DNA from: an uncultured Clostridia bacterium
GTDB lineage: Bacteria; Bacillota; Clostridia; Oscillospirales; Acutalibacteraceae
Direction: 5' to 3'
NCBI GenBank assembly: GCA_947589575.1
Contig: CANQBM010000007.1
Location: 1-64,000 of the forward strand
DNA: 64,000 nucleotides
Shown here: piece after piece, positions 27,303 to 35,790 of the stretch
Layout of the letters: each line of letters starts with the position of its first letter
How positions within the stretch are numbered: position 1 is the first letter of the stretch
Program-made: the position numbers and the translations under genes
The notes under the pieces: model-generated
The model's database searches: none
What the model saw: only the letters and a program-made list of their open reading frames with translations
Told to the model about the DNA's origin: nothing

Positions 27303-28546
27303 TGAAAAGTGCAAGGCTTATTGCATTTGAAACATTATATAAAATTTTTTACAATAGCGCCTATTCCGATATAGCTCTTGATAATGCGATTAAAAATATT
27401 AATGCTAAGGAAAACAAGGCGTTTATTTCCTCACTCGTTTACGGTACTGTTGAACGGCTGATAACTCTCGACTATTTTATTAACAAATATGCGTCCGCCA
27501 AGCCCAAACCCAAAATTTTAACAATTTTAAGGCTCGGCGTTTATCAACTGCTTTTTATGGATAAGGTGCCGGACAGCGCTGCGATTAATGAATCGGTAAA
27601 GCTTGTTAAGGAAATTAAGCAGGATTACTATATGTCGCTTGTTAATGCGGTGCTACATAAAATTTCTGAGGACAGAGCTATTCCCGAAGATGATTTATCT
27701 GTCAAATACTCGGTGCCGCAAAATCTTATAAATATGTGGATTAAACAGTACGGAAAAAATACTGTAGAGCGTTTTCTTCCGTTTATCAATGAAAGACCGC
27801 CGGTTTTTGCAATTCCAAACACTCTTTTTGTTGACGCGGAGGAGTTATTGTATGAGCTTGCGTGTGATGAAATTGACGGAGAAATCATTGATAATACCGT
27901 AATGATTACATCGCCATTTGACCTTAGCAGATGTAAGGCGTTTCAAAACGGACTTTTTCATATTGAGGATTTATCAAGTTATGAATGCTGCCGTGCATTA
28001 AATCCAACGGAAGGCGAAACGGTACTTGATGTTTGCTCGGCGCCCGGCGGCAAGGCTTTTACTATTGCGGAGTTAATGAAAAATAATGGTAAAATATACG
28101 CTTATGACCTTTATGAGCATCGTGTCAATCAGATAATTAACGGCGCTGAAAGGCTTGGAATTTCCATTATTGAAGCTGATGTGAACGATTCTTCGGTTTT
28201 TAATGCAAATATTCCCAAGGCGGATAAAATACTTTGCGATGCGCCATGTTCAGGTTTCGGCATAATACGACGCAAGCCTGAGATAAGATATAAGGAGCTT
28301 GACAGCGTAGCTGATTTGCCTGAAATCCAGCTAAGAATATTAGAAACTTCTTCAAGGTATTTAAAAAAAGGCGGTACAATAGTTTATTCTACCTGTACTC
28401 TTAACAAAAAAGAAAATGAGAAGGTTGTAAAATCTTTTCTTGATAAAAACAAAAATTTTATATTAATTAATGAAAAAACAACATTTCCGGCTGAATTTGG
28501 CGGTGACGGATTTTACAGAGCTGTAATTATAAAAAATGAAAACTGA
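27302..28546 (+). CDS. rsmB: 16S rRNA m5C967 methyltransferase RsmB
   Basis: A 414-residue protein with an N-terminal NusB-like RNA-binding domain (about 1-130) and a C-terminal SAM-dependent methyltransferase. VCSAPGGKAFT is the SAM-binding motif; the two catalytic cysteines are in DAPCSGFG and STCTLNKKEN. It methylates C967 of 16S rRNA. ATG at 27302 overlaps the preceding stop (TGATG); AGAGG lies about 13 bases upstream. It overlaps rlmN by 11 bases. Confidence 0.95.
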   Translation: MKSARLIAFETLYKIFYNSAYSDIALDNAIKNINAKENKAFISSLVYGTVERLITLDYFINKYASAKPKPKILTILRLGVYQLLFMDKVPDSAAINESVKLVKEIKQDYYMSLVNAVLHKISEDRAIPEDDLSVKYSVPQNLINMWIKQYGKNTVERFLPFINERPPVFAIPNTLFVDAEELLYELACDEIDGEIIDNTVMITSPFDLSRCKAFQNGLFHIEDLSSYECCRALNPTEGETVLDVCSAPGGKAFTIAELMKNNGKIYAYDLYEHRVNQIINGAERLGISIIEADVNDSSVFNANIPKADKILCDAPCSGFGIIRRKPEIRYKELDSVADLPEIQLRILETSSRYLKKGGTIVYSTCTLNKKENEKVVKSFLDKNKNFILINEKTTFPAEFGGDGFYRAVIIKNEN

Positions 28547-29588
28547 CATTAAATCATTGACTTTAAAACAACTAAATACCGTTATCAAAGAAATGTCACA
28601 GCCGTCATTCAGAGCAAAGCAGATATATAAATGGCTTCACGGGTCAGGATCTACATCGTTTGATGAAATGACTAATCTCAGCAAGGACTTAAGAGAAAAA
28701 CTTTCCGATATATATTATATATCAAACTGTGAAATAGAGAATAAATATGTCTCTCAGCTTGACGGGACAGTAAAATATCTGTTCAGGCTTTTTGACAATG
28801 AATATATTGAGTCGGTTATAATGAAGTATAAATACGGCTATACAATATGCGTTTCCTCTCAAGTAGGATGCAAAATGGGTTGTACCTTCTGCGCGTCTAC
28901 TCTCGCGGGATTTAAAAGAAATCTCACGGCAGGGGAAATTGAATCACAGATTCACTCTGCACAGAAAGATTTAGGTATAAGAATATCCCATGTAGTTATG
29001 ATGGGAATCGGAGAACCTTTTGATAATTATGACAATGTTTTATCGTTTCTTGAAAATGTCAATAATGAAAACGGTTTAAACATAAGTATGAGAAATATTA
29101 CAATTTCTACCTGCGGTATTGTTGACAGAATTTATGATTTAATGGAAAAAAATCTTCAGCTGACACTTACAATATCACTGCACGCGCCTAATGATGAAAT
29201 TCGTTCAAAAACAATGCCGGTAAATAAAAAATACCCTGTTGATACTCTGCTTAAAGCCTGCAGGGATTATGCAGAGAAAACGGGCAGGCGCGTTAGTTTT
29301 GAGTATACGCTTATTAAGGGCGTTAATGATAGTGAGGAAAACGCACTGGAGCTTGCCGAAAAGCTTAAAGGTTCGTTATGCCATATTAATTTAATTCCGG
29401 TAAATGACGTGAAGGAGAGAGGAAATATACGTTCTTCAAACGAAACAATTTTAAAATTCAGCAATGTATTGAAAAGAAACGGAATTAATGCTACAATAAG
29501 AAGGACTTTGGGAGCGGATATTAACGCATCCTGCGGTCAGCTGAGACATTTGAAAAAAAGAGGTGACGCTGATGAAAATAGTTGCTAA
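28536..29588 (+). CDS. rlmN: Dual-specificity 23S rRNA/tRNA m2A methyltransferase RlmN
   Basis: A 350-residue radical-SAM methyltransferase that makes 2-methyladenosine at A2503 of 23S rRNA and A37 of tRNAs. The cluster motif is CKMGCTFC (C-x3-C-x2-C); MGIGEPFDNYDNV and the late SCGQLR segment with its conserved Cys follow. The start lies inside rsmB; no strong ribosome binding site is visible, so translation is coupled. The end overlaps prpC by 17 bases, as in Bacillus where the same pair is adjacent. Confidence 0.96.
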   Translation: MKTDIKSLTLKQLNTVIKEMSQPSFRAKQIYKWLHGSGSTSFDEMTNLSKDLREKLSDIYYISNCEIENKYVSQLDGTVKYLFRLFDNEYIESVIMKYKYGYTICVSSQVGCKMGCTFCASTLAGFKRNLTAGEIESQIHSAQKDLGIRISHVVMMGIGEPFDNYDNVLSFLENVNNENGLNISMRNITISTCGIVDRIYDLMEKNLQLTLTISLHAPNDEIRSKTMPVNKKYPVDTLLKACRDYAEKTGRRVSFEYTLIKGVNDSEENALELAEKLKGSLCHINLIPVNDVKERGNIRSSNETILKFSNVLKRNGINATIRRTLGADINASCGQLRHLKKRGDADENSC

Positions 29589-30300
29589 GACAGATAAAGG
29601 AATTGTACGTGATTCTAACCAGGACGCATATGCGGTCGGTGAATTTTCGGACGAGGTTGTCTGGTCTGTAGTATGTGACGGCATGGGCGGCGCTGCCGGC
29701 GGTAATATTGCCTCTGCCCTTGCAGTTAAGGTAATCAGCGATAAAATTAACGCTTCTTACAGAGAAAAAATGCGTGATACATCAATTCATAATATGCTTG
29801 ACTCGGCGTTGACCGCCGCTAATATTGAGGTGTATGATTTTGCGGAGGCAAAACCTGATTTAAGAGGAATGGGTACAACCGTCGTTTGCGCGATTGTAAG
29901 AGATAATCAGGCATATATTGCGCACGCTGGTGACAGCCGCGCCTATATTATAAGCAACGGTAAAATAAGGCAGATTACTACTGACCACAGTATGGTGCAG
30001 GATCTTTTATCACGTGGTAAGATTACATCTGAGGAGGCAGAGCACCATCCTAATAAGAATATTATAACCCGCGCTGTCGGTGTTGATAAGAGTATTGATA
30101 TTGATTTTGCCCAGGTCGATTTAAGTGATGACGATGTTCTTCTCTTATGCACAGACGGGCTTTCAAATTATGTTTCTGATGATGAAATGATTGAGATTAT
30201 GAGTGACGGCAAGCATTACGCTTTTGCAGACCGCTTGGTAACCCAGGCAAATAAAAACGGCGGCGGTGATAATATCACTGTTGTTATCATATCTAAATAA
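29572..30300 (+). CDS. prpC: PP2C-type protein phosphatase PrpC
   Basis: A 242-residue PP2C serine/threonine phosphatase. Metal-binding and catalytic motifs are DSNQDA near the start, CDGMGGAAGG, HAGDSRAY, TDGLSNYV and GGGDNITVV. It removes phosphates placed by PrkC on cell-wall, translation and metabolic proteins. ATG at 29572 has AGAGGTGA upstream, within the end of rlmN. prkC follows after 18 bases, forming the standard kinase-phosphatase pair. Confidence 0.95.
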   Translation: MKIVAKTDKGIVRDSNQDAYAVGEFSDEVVWSVVCDGMGGAAGGNIASALAVKVISDKINASYREKMRDTSIHNMLDSALTAANIEVYDFAEAKPDLRGMGTTVVCAIVRDNQAYIAHAGDSRAYIISNGKIRQITTDHSMVQDLLSRGKITSEEAEHHPNKNIITRAVGVDKSIDIDFAQVDLSDDDVLLLCTDGLSNYVSDDEMIEIMSDGKHYAFADRLVTQANKNGGGDNITVVIISK

Positions 30301-30318
30301 TTCGGAGATAGTTAAATT

Positions 30319-32382
30319 ATGGATAATTATGTTGGAAAACGCCTTGATGGCAGGTATGAAATTCAGGAGATAGTCGGCGTAGGCGGTATGTCTGTAGTTT
30401 ATAAGGCATACGACAATGTTGATGACAGAATCGTCGCTGTAAAAATTTTAAAGGACGAGTTTTTGACAAACGACGAGTTTGTAAGAAGATTTAAGAATGA
30501 AAGCAAGGCAATCGCGCTCCTTTCACATCCTAATATTGTAAAGGTTTATGATGTCAGCTTCGGTGAAAAGTTTCAGTACATTGTTATGGAGTATGTTGAC
30601 GGCATTACTCTCAAAGAGTATATACAAAAACAAAATTCTATCACATGGAATGACGCGCTTTTCTTTACAACACAAATTTTAAAAGCATTGCAGCACGCGC
30701 ACGATAAAGGTATTGTCCACAGAGATATTAAGCCTCAAAATATCATACTTCTTTCAAACGGTAATATTAAGGTTGCCGATTTCGGTATTGCAAGATTTTC
30801 AAGAAGTGAAACAAGAACGCTGACAGATACCGCGATAGGTTCTGTGCATTATATCAGTCCCGAACAGGCAAAAGGCGAATTCACTGACGAAAGGGCAGAT
30901 ATTTATTCAGTCGGTGTTGTTCTTTATGAAATGCTTGCGGGAAAGGTTCCGTTTGAGGCGGACAGCGCTGTTTCGGTTGCGCTTATGCAACTTCAGGAAG
31001 ACGCTGAAAAACTTACTGAAATTAATCCCGATATTCCGCTCGGTCTTGAACAGATTTGTATTCACGCAATGCAGAAAAATCCGTCCGACAGGTATCAGAC
31101 CGCTACTGAAATGCTGCTTGATGTTGAGGAAGTTATTAAGAATCCAAAGGCAGTTTTTGATTATTCATATTTTGTAGACAAGGAGCCTACTAAATATGTT
31201 ATAAATACTGAGGAAAAGACAGCTACAGCAAATAGCGACGACGAAGAAGATACAGACTATGATGACTATTATGACCCGCACCATAAACGCAAGGTTATAA
31301 CCGCCGTTGTTATAGGCATTATTGTTTTAGCGGCGGCAATTGTTCTTCTTGTAATGGGAATAACAGGTTCGACATTTAAAAATTCACATAATCTTGAAAG
31401 TTTTGTCGGTATGTCTTATGATGAACTTATCAGCTCAAATCAGTATGATTATGAATTTATAATGCAGCCTGAAAAGACTCAGGAAACTGAGCCGGGCGTT
31501 GTTATTTCACAGTCGCCTAAGGAGGGAACTAAGGTTCTTGACGGTGCTCAGATTACTTTAGTTGTTTCGGCAAGCGCCGATGATATATCAGTTCCTAACG
31601 TGTACAATTTAGATGCTGATAAAGCAAAGAAAGCTCTGCAAAACGAGGGCCTGAATAATTACACCGTAACCTCGGTTCCCAGCGATTCTGTTGAGGAAAA
31701 TATGGTTGTATATACAAATCCAAAAGCAGGCAGTGTGGTTTCTGCGGATACTCAGATTATTATTTATATAAGCTCCGGACCGACTTCGGCAACTATTGAA
31801 CAGTTGGCAATTCCTGACGTTACAGGTCTTAAGCAGGAGGGCGCAAGAGCTTTCCTTGAGAAACTCGGCTTTACAAATATTAATTTTGAGACAAAGGACA
31901 GTGAAAAGCCAAAGGGCGTTGTTCTTTCACAATATCCTGCGGCAGGCGCAACCGCAACACTTGACGAAAGAATAAATATTACTATTTCCTCGGGCTACAC
32001 AACTACTACGACAAAAGCGCCCGCAAAGGTTTCGCTTGTTGTAGCTCTGCCGAAATGTATAAATGAAAACGGCAAGTATGTTGAGGATAAACTTGTTGTT
32101 GAGCTTGACGGCGAAGTTTATCTCAGTCAGAATGTTACTCTTAAGGGCAGCAAGGTAAGTGTAAGCATAACGGCCGATGATGAAAAGGATGTTAGGGTCA
32201 GGGTATCGCTTACCGATACAGACGTTGTTGAAACAAAGACTATTTCAAAGGGACAAAGCAAAAATCTTTCAGTAAATTTCAACAGCTCCTCTTATGACAG
32301 GAAAACAACAACTACCAAGCCCGCAGAGCAAGAAAGTTCTGATGTTTCCAGTACCGAACCTGATAATAAAGCAGCAGAGTGA
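30319..32382 (+). CDS. prkC: PASTA-domain serine/threonine protein kinase PrkC
   Basis: A 687-residue membrane kinase. The cytoplasmic Hanks-type domain spans about 10-275, with the glycine loop GVGGMSVVYK, catalytic Lys42, HRDIKPQN at 134-141 and DFG at 154-156; an acidic linker follows, a membrane segment at about 326-348, three extracellular PASTA repeats (about 355-570) that bind muropeptides, a Thr-rich spacer, and an extra C-terminal beta-type domain (about 580-665) ending in a Ser/Thr-rich tail. PrkC senses cell-wall fragments and in Bacillus triggers spore germination, which fits the nearby spore genes. Confidence 0.96.
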   Translation: MDNYVGKRLDGRYEIQEIVGVGGMSVVYKAYDNVDDRIVAVKILKDEFLTNDEFVRRFKNESKAIALLSHPNIVKVYDVSFGEKFQYIVMEYVDGITLKEYIQKQNSITWNDALFFTTQILKALQHAHDKGIVHRDIKPQNIILLSNGNIKVADFGIARFSRSETRTLTDTAIGSVHYISPEQAKGEFTDERADIYSVGVVLYEMLAGKVPFEADSAVSVALMQLQEDAEKLTEINPDIPLGLEQICIHAMQKNPSDRYQTATEMLLDVEEVIKNPKAVFDYSYFVDKEPTKYVINTEEKTATANSDDEEDTDYDDYYDPHHKRKVITAVVIGIIVLAAAIVLLVMGITGSTFKNSHNLESFVGMSYDELISSNQYDYEFIMQPEKTQETEPGVVISQSPKEGTKVLDGAQITLVVSASADDISVPNVYNLDADKAKKALQNEGLNNYTVTSVPSDSVEENMVVYTNPKAGSVVSADTQIIIYISSGPTSATIEQLAIPDVTGLKQEGARAFLEKLGFTNINFETKDSEKPKGVVLSQYPAAGATATLDERINITISSGYTTTTTKAPAKVSLVVALPKCINENGKYVEDKLVVELDGEVYLSQNVTLKGSKVSVSITADDEKDVRVRVSLTDTDVVETKTISKGQSKNLSVNFNSSSYDRKTTTTKPAEQESSDVSSTEPDNKAAE

Positions 32383-32390
32383 GGAGCTTT

Positions 32391-33275
32391 ATGACAGAGG
32401 GAAGAATAGTTAAAGGTATTGGCGGTTTCTACTATGTGGAAACCGCTGAAACTGTTTATGAATGTAAAGCAAGAGGTCTTTTCAGGCAAAAAAAAATAAC
32501 GCCTCTTGTCGGAGATGTGGTTTCAATAACCGTCAATGAAAATGCAGAAAACACTATAGATGAAATTAAGGAGCGGAAAAATTTTTTAGTAAGACCGCCG
32601 CTTGCGAATATCGACCGGCTTTTTATTGTGTCCTCAATCTGTGACCCGTCAATTAACACCTTCGTACTTGACAGAATTATCGCAATAGCTGAGTATAAGG
32701 AAATTGAACCGGTAATTGTTATTACAAAGATTGACCTTGATAGCTCATATAATAAGTATTATGATATTTATAAAAAAGCGGGATTTAGAGTCATTTTATG
32801 TGATAATAAAAGCGGTTTAGGCGCTGACGAGGTTAAATCTCTTTTAAAAGATAAAGTCAGCGCTTTTACAGGAAATACAGGTGTTGGTAAATCATCACTG
32901 CTTAATGTAATTGACAATAGGCTGACTATTGAAACGGGACAGACAAGTAAAAAACTCGGCAGAGGAAGGCATACAACAAGGCATTGCGAACTTTATAAAA
33001 TTAACGGCGGATATGTTGCTGACACACCGGGTTTTTCTTCGGTTGATTTTGAGCGTTGCGAAAGAGTGTTAAAATCCGAACTTCCGTATTGTTTCAGAGA
33101 ATTTCGACCCTACTTAGCAAACTGTAAATTTCAGACAAACTGCTCTCACATCAGTGATAAGGGCTGCGCTGTAATTAAAGCGGTTAACGAGGGCGCTGTC
33201 TCGCGTGAAAGGCATAACAGCTATGCAGCATTATATAATGAGGTCAAGGATATAAAGGAATGGGAACTGAAATAA
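32391..33275 (+). CDS. rsgA: Ribosome small-subunit GTPase RsgA
   Basis: A 294-residue circularly permuted GTPase that checks 30S maturation. The OB fold opens the protein; then motif G4 ITKID (about 111-115), G1 GNTGVGKSS (161-169) and G3 DTPG (211-214) in the permuted order; the C-terminal zinc knuckle uses C245, C251, H253 and C259. ATG at 32391 has GAGGAG just upstream. It overlaps thiN by 16 bases; rpe, which separates them in Bacillus, is missing. Confidence 0.96.
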   Translation: MTEGRIVKGIGGFYYVETAETVYECKARGLFRQKKITPLVGDVVSITVNENAENTIDEIKERKNFLVRPPLANIDRLFIVSSICDPSINTFVLDRIIAIAEYKEIEPVIVITKIDLDSSYNKYYDIYKKAGFRVILCDNKSGLGADEVKSLLKDKVSAFTGNTGVGKSSLLNVIDNRLTIETGQTSKKLGRGRHTTRHCELYKINGGYVADTPGFSSVDFERCERVLKSELPYCFREFRPYLANCKFQTNCSHISDKGCAVIKAVNEGAVSRERHNSYAALYNEVKDIKEWELK

Positions 33276-33889
33276 AAAAGTGTGCCGTAATATCGGGTGC
33301 ACCTGAAAACAATTTGTCTTATTATAATAAGTATCTTAAGGACAGATATATAATTTGTGCTGACAGCGGATATAAAAAATGCGAAAGACTCAATATAACT
33401 CCTGATTTAATTATAGGTGATTTTGACTCCTCGTCGAAGCCGGATGTTTTATGCGAAATTATTGAGCTTCAGGTAAGAAAGGATGATACGGACACATTTT
33501 ATTGCATTAAAGAAGCAATAAACAGAGGGTATAATGATATTGTCATTCTCGGAGGAATAGGCTCAAGAATTGACCACACTTACTCAAATATTCTTTCAGT
33601 AAATTACTGTTTTGAAAGAAATGTTAATTCCGCTCTTGTAAACGAAAAGAATATGCTTACCGTTATCAGTGGTGAAACCGTTATAAAAAAAGGAGAATTT
33701 GAGTTCTTTTCTTTATTTGCTCTTTTTGAAAAATGTTTCGGTGTTTCAATCAAAGGGGCTCAGTATGAACTTGAATGTGCCGAGCTTGAGCCATCTGCAC
33801 AGTTTACACAAAGCAACGCTTTTAAAAATGACGTTGTAATTATCAATGCGGAAAAAGGAAAAATAATTTTAATTTTAAGTAACGATTAA
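33260..33889 (+). CDS. thiN: Thiamine pyrophosphokinase
   Basis: A 209-residue ThiN that transfers pyrophosphate from ATP to thiamine. Motifs are CADSGYKKC, IIGDFDSSSKPD, KDDTDTFYCIKEA and the GGIGSRIDHTYSNI loop, all characteristic of the family. The start overlaps rsgA. It is the last enzyme gene of the yicC run; the gap of 51 bases to the following microprotein gene carries no clear terminator, so the spore genes could also be read from this operon. Confidence 0.94.
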   Translation: MGTEIKKCAVISGAPENNLSYYNKYLKDRYIICADSGYKKCERLNITPDLIIGDFDSSSKPDVLCEIIELQVRKDDTDTFYCIKEAINRGYNDIVILGGIGSRIDHTYSNILSVNYCFERNVNSALVNEKNMLTVISGETVIKKGEFEFFSLFALFEKCFGVSIKGAQYELECAELEPSAQFTQSNAFKNDVVIINAEKGKIILILSND

Positions 33890-33940
33890 TATTCTTTTTC
33901 ATAGTATGTAGTAAATACAGCATAAAAGAGGTGTTACTAC

Positions 33941-34084
33941 ATGAAAAAGATGTGCCGACGTGACTATCTGTGGATAGCGTTTGGTATCGGCTGCGTTGTC
34001 GCGCTTTGCTGCCCGACCGTATGGATAACAAGAATTCTTGCCATCGTAGTAATTATACTCGGTATTTTATGCTGCAAAAAGTGA
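33941..34084 (+). CDS. 47-residue Cys-rich single-pass membrane microprotein
   Basis: A short gene with AGAGGTG seven bases before its ATG. The 47-residue product starts with a basic stretch (KKMCRRD), then two hydrophobic stretches (about 10-25 and 29-44) split by PTVWITR, and ends in CCKK; it holds six cysteines (residues 5, 18, 23, 24, 43, 44) and seems membrane-bound. I do not recognise a named family. It sits 12 bases before spoVM and right after thiN, so a role in spore development is the natural guess, but this rests only on position. Confidence 0.7.
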   Translation: MKKMCRRDYLWIAFGIGCVVALCCPTVWITRILAIVVIILGILCCKK

Positions 34085-34096
34085 TGGGGGATTGCT

Positions 34097-34186
34097 ATGA
34101 AAGTTGTATTAATTAAAAGTCCAAAGTTTTTAGCGCCGTTTTTGAGATCAATATTTAAAATACAAAAAGTAAAAAATGAAACATAA
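34097..34186 (+). CDS. spoVM: Stage V sporulation protein M (SpoVM)
   Basis: A 29-residue gene. The product has the SpoVM pattern: MK at the start, I6, K7, P9, then KFL and an amphipathic helix with a conserved Arg (LRSIF), a basic tail. Bacillus SpoVM is 26 residues with the same M1-K2...I6-K7-x-P9-K10-F11-L12 arrangement. In that organism it senses forespore membrane curvature and recruits SpoIVA. A run of five G bases lies about 7 bases before the ATG. It lies downstream of thiN as in Bacillus and is followed by a terminator and then sipL and spoIVA, its likely partners. Confidence 0.85.
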   Translation: MKVVLIKSPKFLAPFLRSIFKIQKVKNET

Positions 34187-34192
34187 TTTAAT

Positions 34193-34229
34193 GACTGCCT
34201 TGCAAAATGCCGGGCAGTCTTATTTTTTT
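34193..34229 (+). terminator. Intrinsic terminator after spoVM
   Basis: Stem GACTGCC (34193-34199) with GGCAGTC (34213-34219), a 13-base loop, and a T-rich tail (TTATTTTTTT). It separates the microprotein-spoVM pair from sipL. Confidence 0.85.
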
Positions 34230-34232
34230 GTT

Positions 34233-34260
34233 ATATTTAATTGTTATTGCGCATAGTAAT
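34233..34260 (+). promoter_or_regulatory. Candidate sigma-E promoter of sipL-spoIVA
   Basis: ATA (34233-34235), a 16-base spacer and CATAGTAAT (34252-34260), close to the Bacillus sigma-E pattern ATA-N16-18-CATACAnT. Transcription would start near 34266, leaving the AAAGGAG at 34274-34280 and the ATG at 34288 in the leader. No sigma-A promoter of equal quality is seen. Confidence 0.55.
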
Positions 34261-34287
34261 TGATAGAAACAGTAAAGGAGTCTTAAT

Positions 34288-35781
34288 ATGGAGCTGTGTA
34301 AAGAATACAAAGCAATGAGCTATAACGAGTGCAAAGAAAGATTGACGGAAAAGTTCGAGCTTGATTTTCAGGAAAATCTGCCTCAGTATCTTGATGATAT
34401 TGACAGAGTAATAAAATGCGGAGTCAGCAGTGTTGTAACAAATTACGACATAGGCGACACGAAACTGACGGTACACGGAAAAACAATCGTTTGCCTTACA
34501 TATATGAATAAGGACATGTGCACTTTTTCAAATATTTTTGAAGAGGAATTTACAAAAAGCATTGATATTGATTCGGGTGAGTTCGCAAATTTTGCCGACA
34601 TCATGCTTGAGACCAAGTATTCTAATTTCAGACTTATTAATCAAAGAAGGATTGACGTTCACACATCGCTGTGCGCGCGGATTTGCGTTTACCGTAAAAA
34701 TACTGGTAAACGTCTGTCTGAATGTAAAAATGCTTTTACAAGGCAGATCAACATCCCGTGTCTTATGGATAAAACTTCAGGAGTATGCTCGGCAGAGTTT
34801 GACGAAACCTTCTCTATTTCAGGCTCAGGTTCACAAATAAAAAATATTGTTAATTCATACGGACTTTGTTATATTGAGGACACAAAAATTATCAAGGACA
34901 AAATGCTTGTTAAGCTCAAAATAGAGGTTTCTGTTTTGTATATGAGCGATGATAACAATATTGAAAAATGTTCTAATTCATTTTCACTAAGCAAGATAGT
35001 TGATGTAAGCGATTGCGATGAGGAGGATAAAGCTCTTGTAAACGCTGCAATTTCAAGCATTTACATTAAGTCAAGGGCTGATTCAGACAATATACTAAAT
35101 GAAATAGAGGCAGTCGGAACAGTCGCAATCAATTATAAAATCTGCGCAATATCCGATCAGAATTTCATTACTGATTCGTATATGCCTCATCATAATACGG
35201 ACGTTTCAAGAGAAAAACTGTTAATTAAGAGGACTCCTGTATTTTATTATGATGACAGGTCAGATGAACTGCTGTTTGAAAGCGAAAAAAATATTATTGA
35301 GGTTATTGACCTTAAGCCGACTATTGAAAGCTGCTCAATTAAAGAGTCAACAGTTAATCTCAGCGTTAATTTGTCGTTTTTGTATTATGATGATAAATCA
35401 CAGCTCAGTTATTATGAAAAATCCGCGCAACTGTCTTTTAAACTGAATGATACCGCATGTGAGGGCGAAGGAACCGCAAATATTAATTCATACGATTTTG
35501 TAATTAAAAGCGCTGATAAAATTTTGTTAAGATTAAATTATTCATATAAAGCGTATTTGTATGAAAGAAAAAGCGTCGATTATTTAACCGATATTGAGGT
35601 AAGCGGTGAGAAGGGTAACACAAATATGCCTGAGCTTACGCTGTACTTCGCTGATAAAAATGAAGATATTTGGGATATAGCAAAGAATTTCTCTACAGAT
35701 ATGACTCTGATTATGGAGGAAAATAATTTGTCATCACAAATTATTGAAAATAAAATGGTACTGCTTGTTCCGGGAATGTGA
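34288..35781 (+). CDS. sipL: SipL-like spore coat protein (SPOCS/DUF3794 + LysM)
   Basis: A 497-residue protein with repeated DUF3794/SPOCS-type beta domains over residues about 30-440 (for example around 165-265 and 290-430) and a C-terminal LysM domain from about 450 (LTLYFADKNEDIWDIAKNF ending in MVLLVPGM). This architecture is that of SipL from Clostridioides difficile, which binds SpoIVA through its LysM region and is needed to localise the coat around the forespore. Length is close to SipL. AAAGGAG precedes the ATG; spoIVA begins 9 bases after the stop. Adjacent to spoVM and spoIVA, its role is well supported by context. Confidence 0.85.
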   Translation: MELCKEYKAMSYNECKERLTEKFELDFQENLPQYLDDIDRVIKCGVSSVVTNYDIGDTKLTVHGKTIVCLTYMNKDMCTFSNIFEEEFTKSIDIDSGEFANFADIMLETKYSNFRLINQRRIDVHTSLCARICVYRKNTGKRLSECKNAFTRQINIPCLMDKTSGVCSAEFDETFSISGSGSQIKNIVNSYGLCYIEDTKIIKDKMLVKLKIEVSVLYMSDDNNIEKCSNSFSLSKIVDVSDCDEEDKALVNAAISSIYIKSRADSDNILNEIEAVGTVAINYKICAISDQNFITDSYMPHHNTDVSREKLLIKRTPVFYYDDRSDELLFESEKNIIEVIDLKPTIESCSIKESTVNLSVNLSFLYYDDKSQLSYYEKSAQLSFKLNDTACEGEGTANINSYDFVIKSADKILLRLNYSYKAYLYERKSVDYLTDIEVSGEKGNTNMPELTLYFADKNEDIWDIAKNFSTDMTLIMEENNLSSQIIENKMVLLVPGM

Positions 35782-35790
35782 GGTTAAATT

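Noticed and set aside
33901..33928. ATA-N17-CATAAAAG, resembling a sigma-E promoter before the microprotein and spoVM
   Set aside because: Its start point would fall at about 33935, after the Shine-Dalgarno (33928-33934), so the transcript would lack a ribosome binding site.
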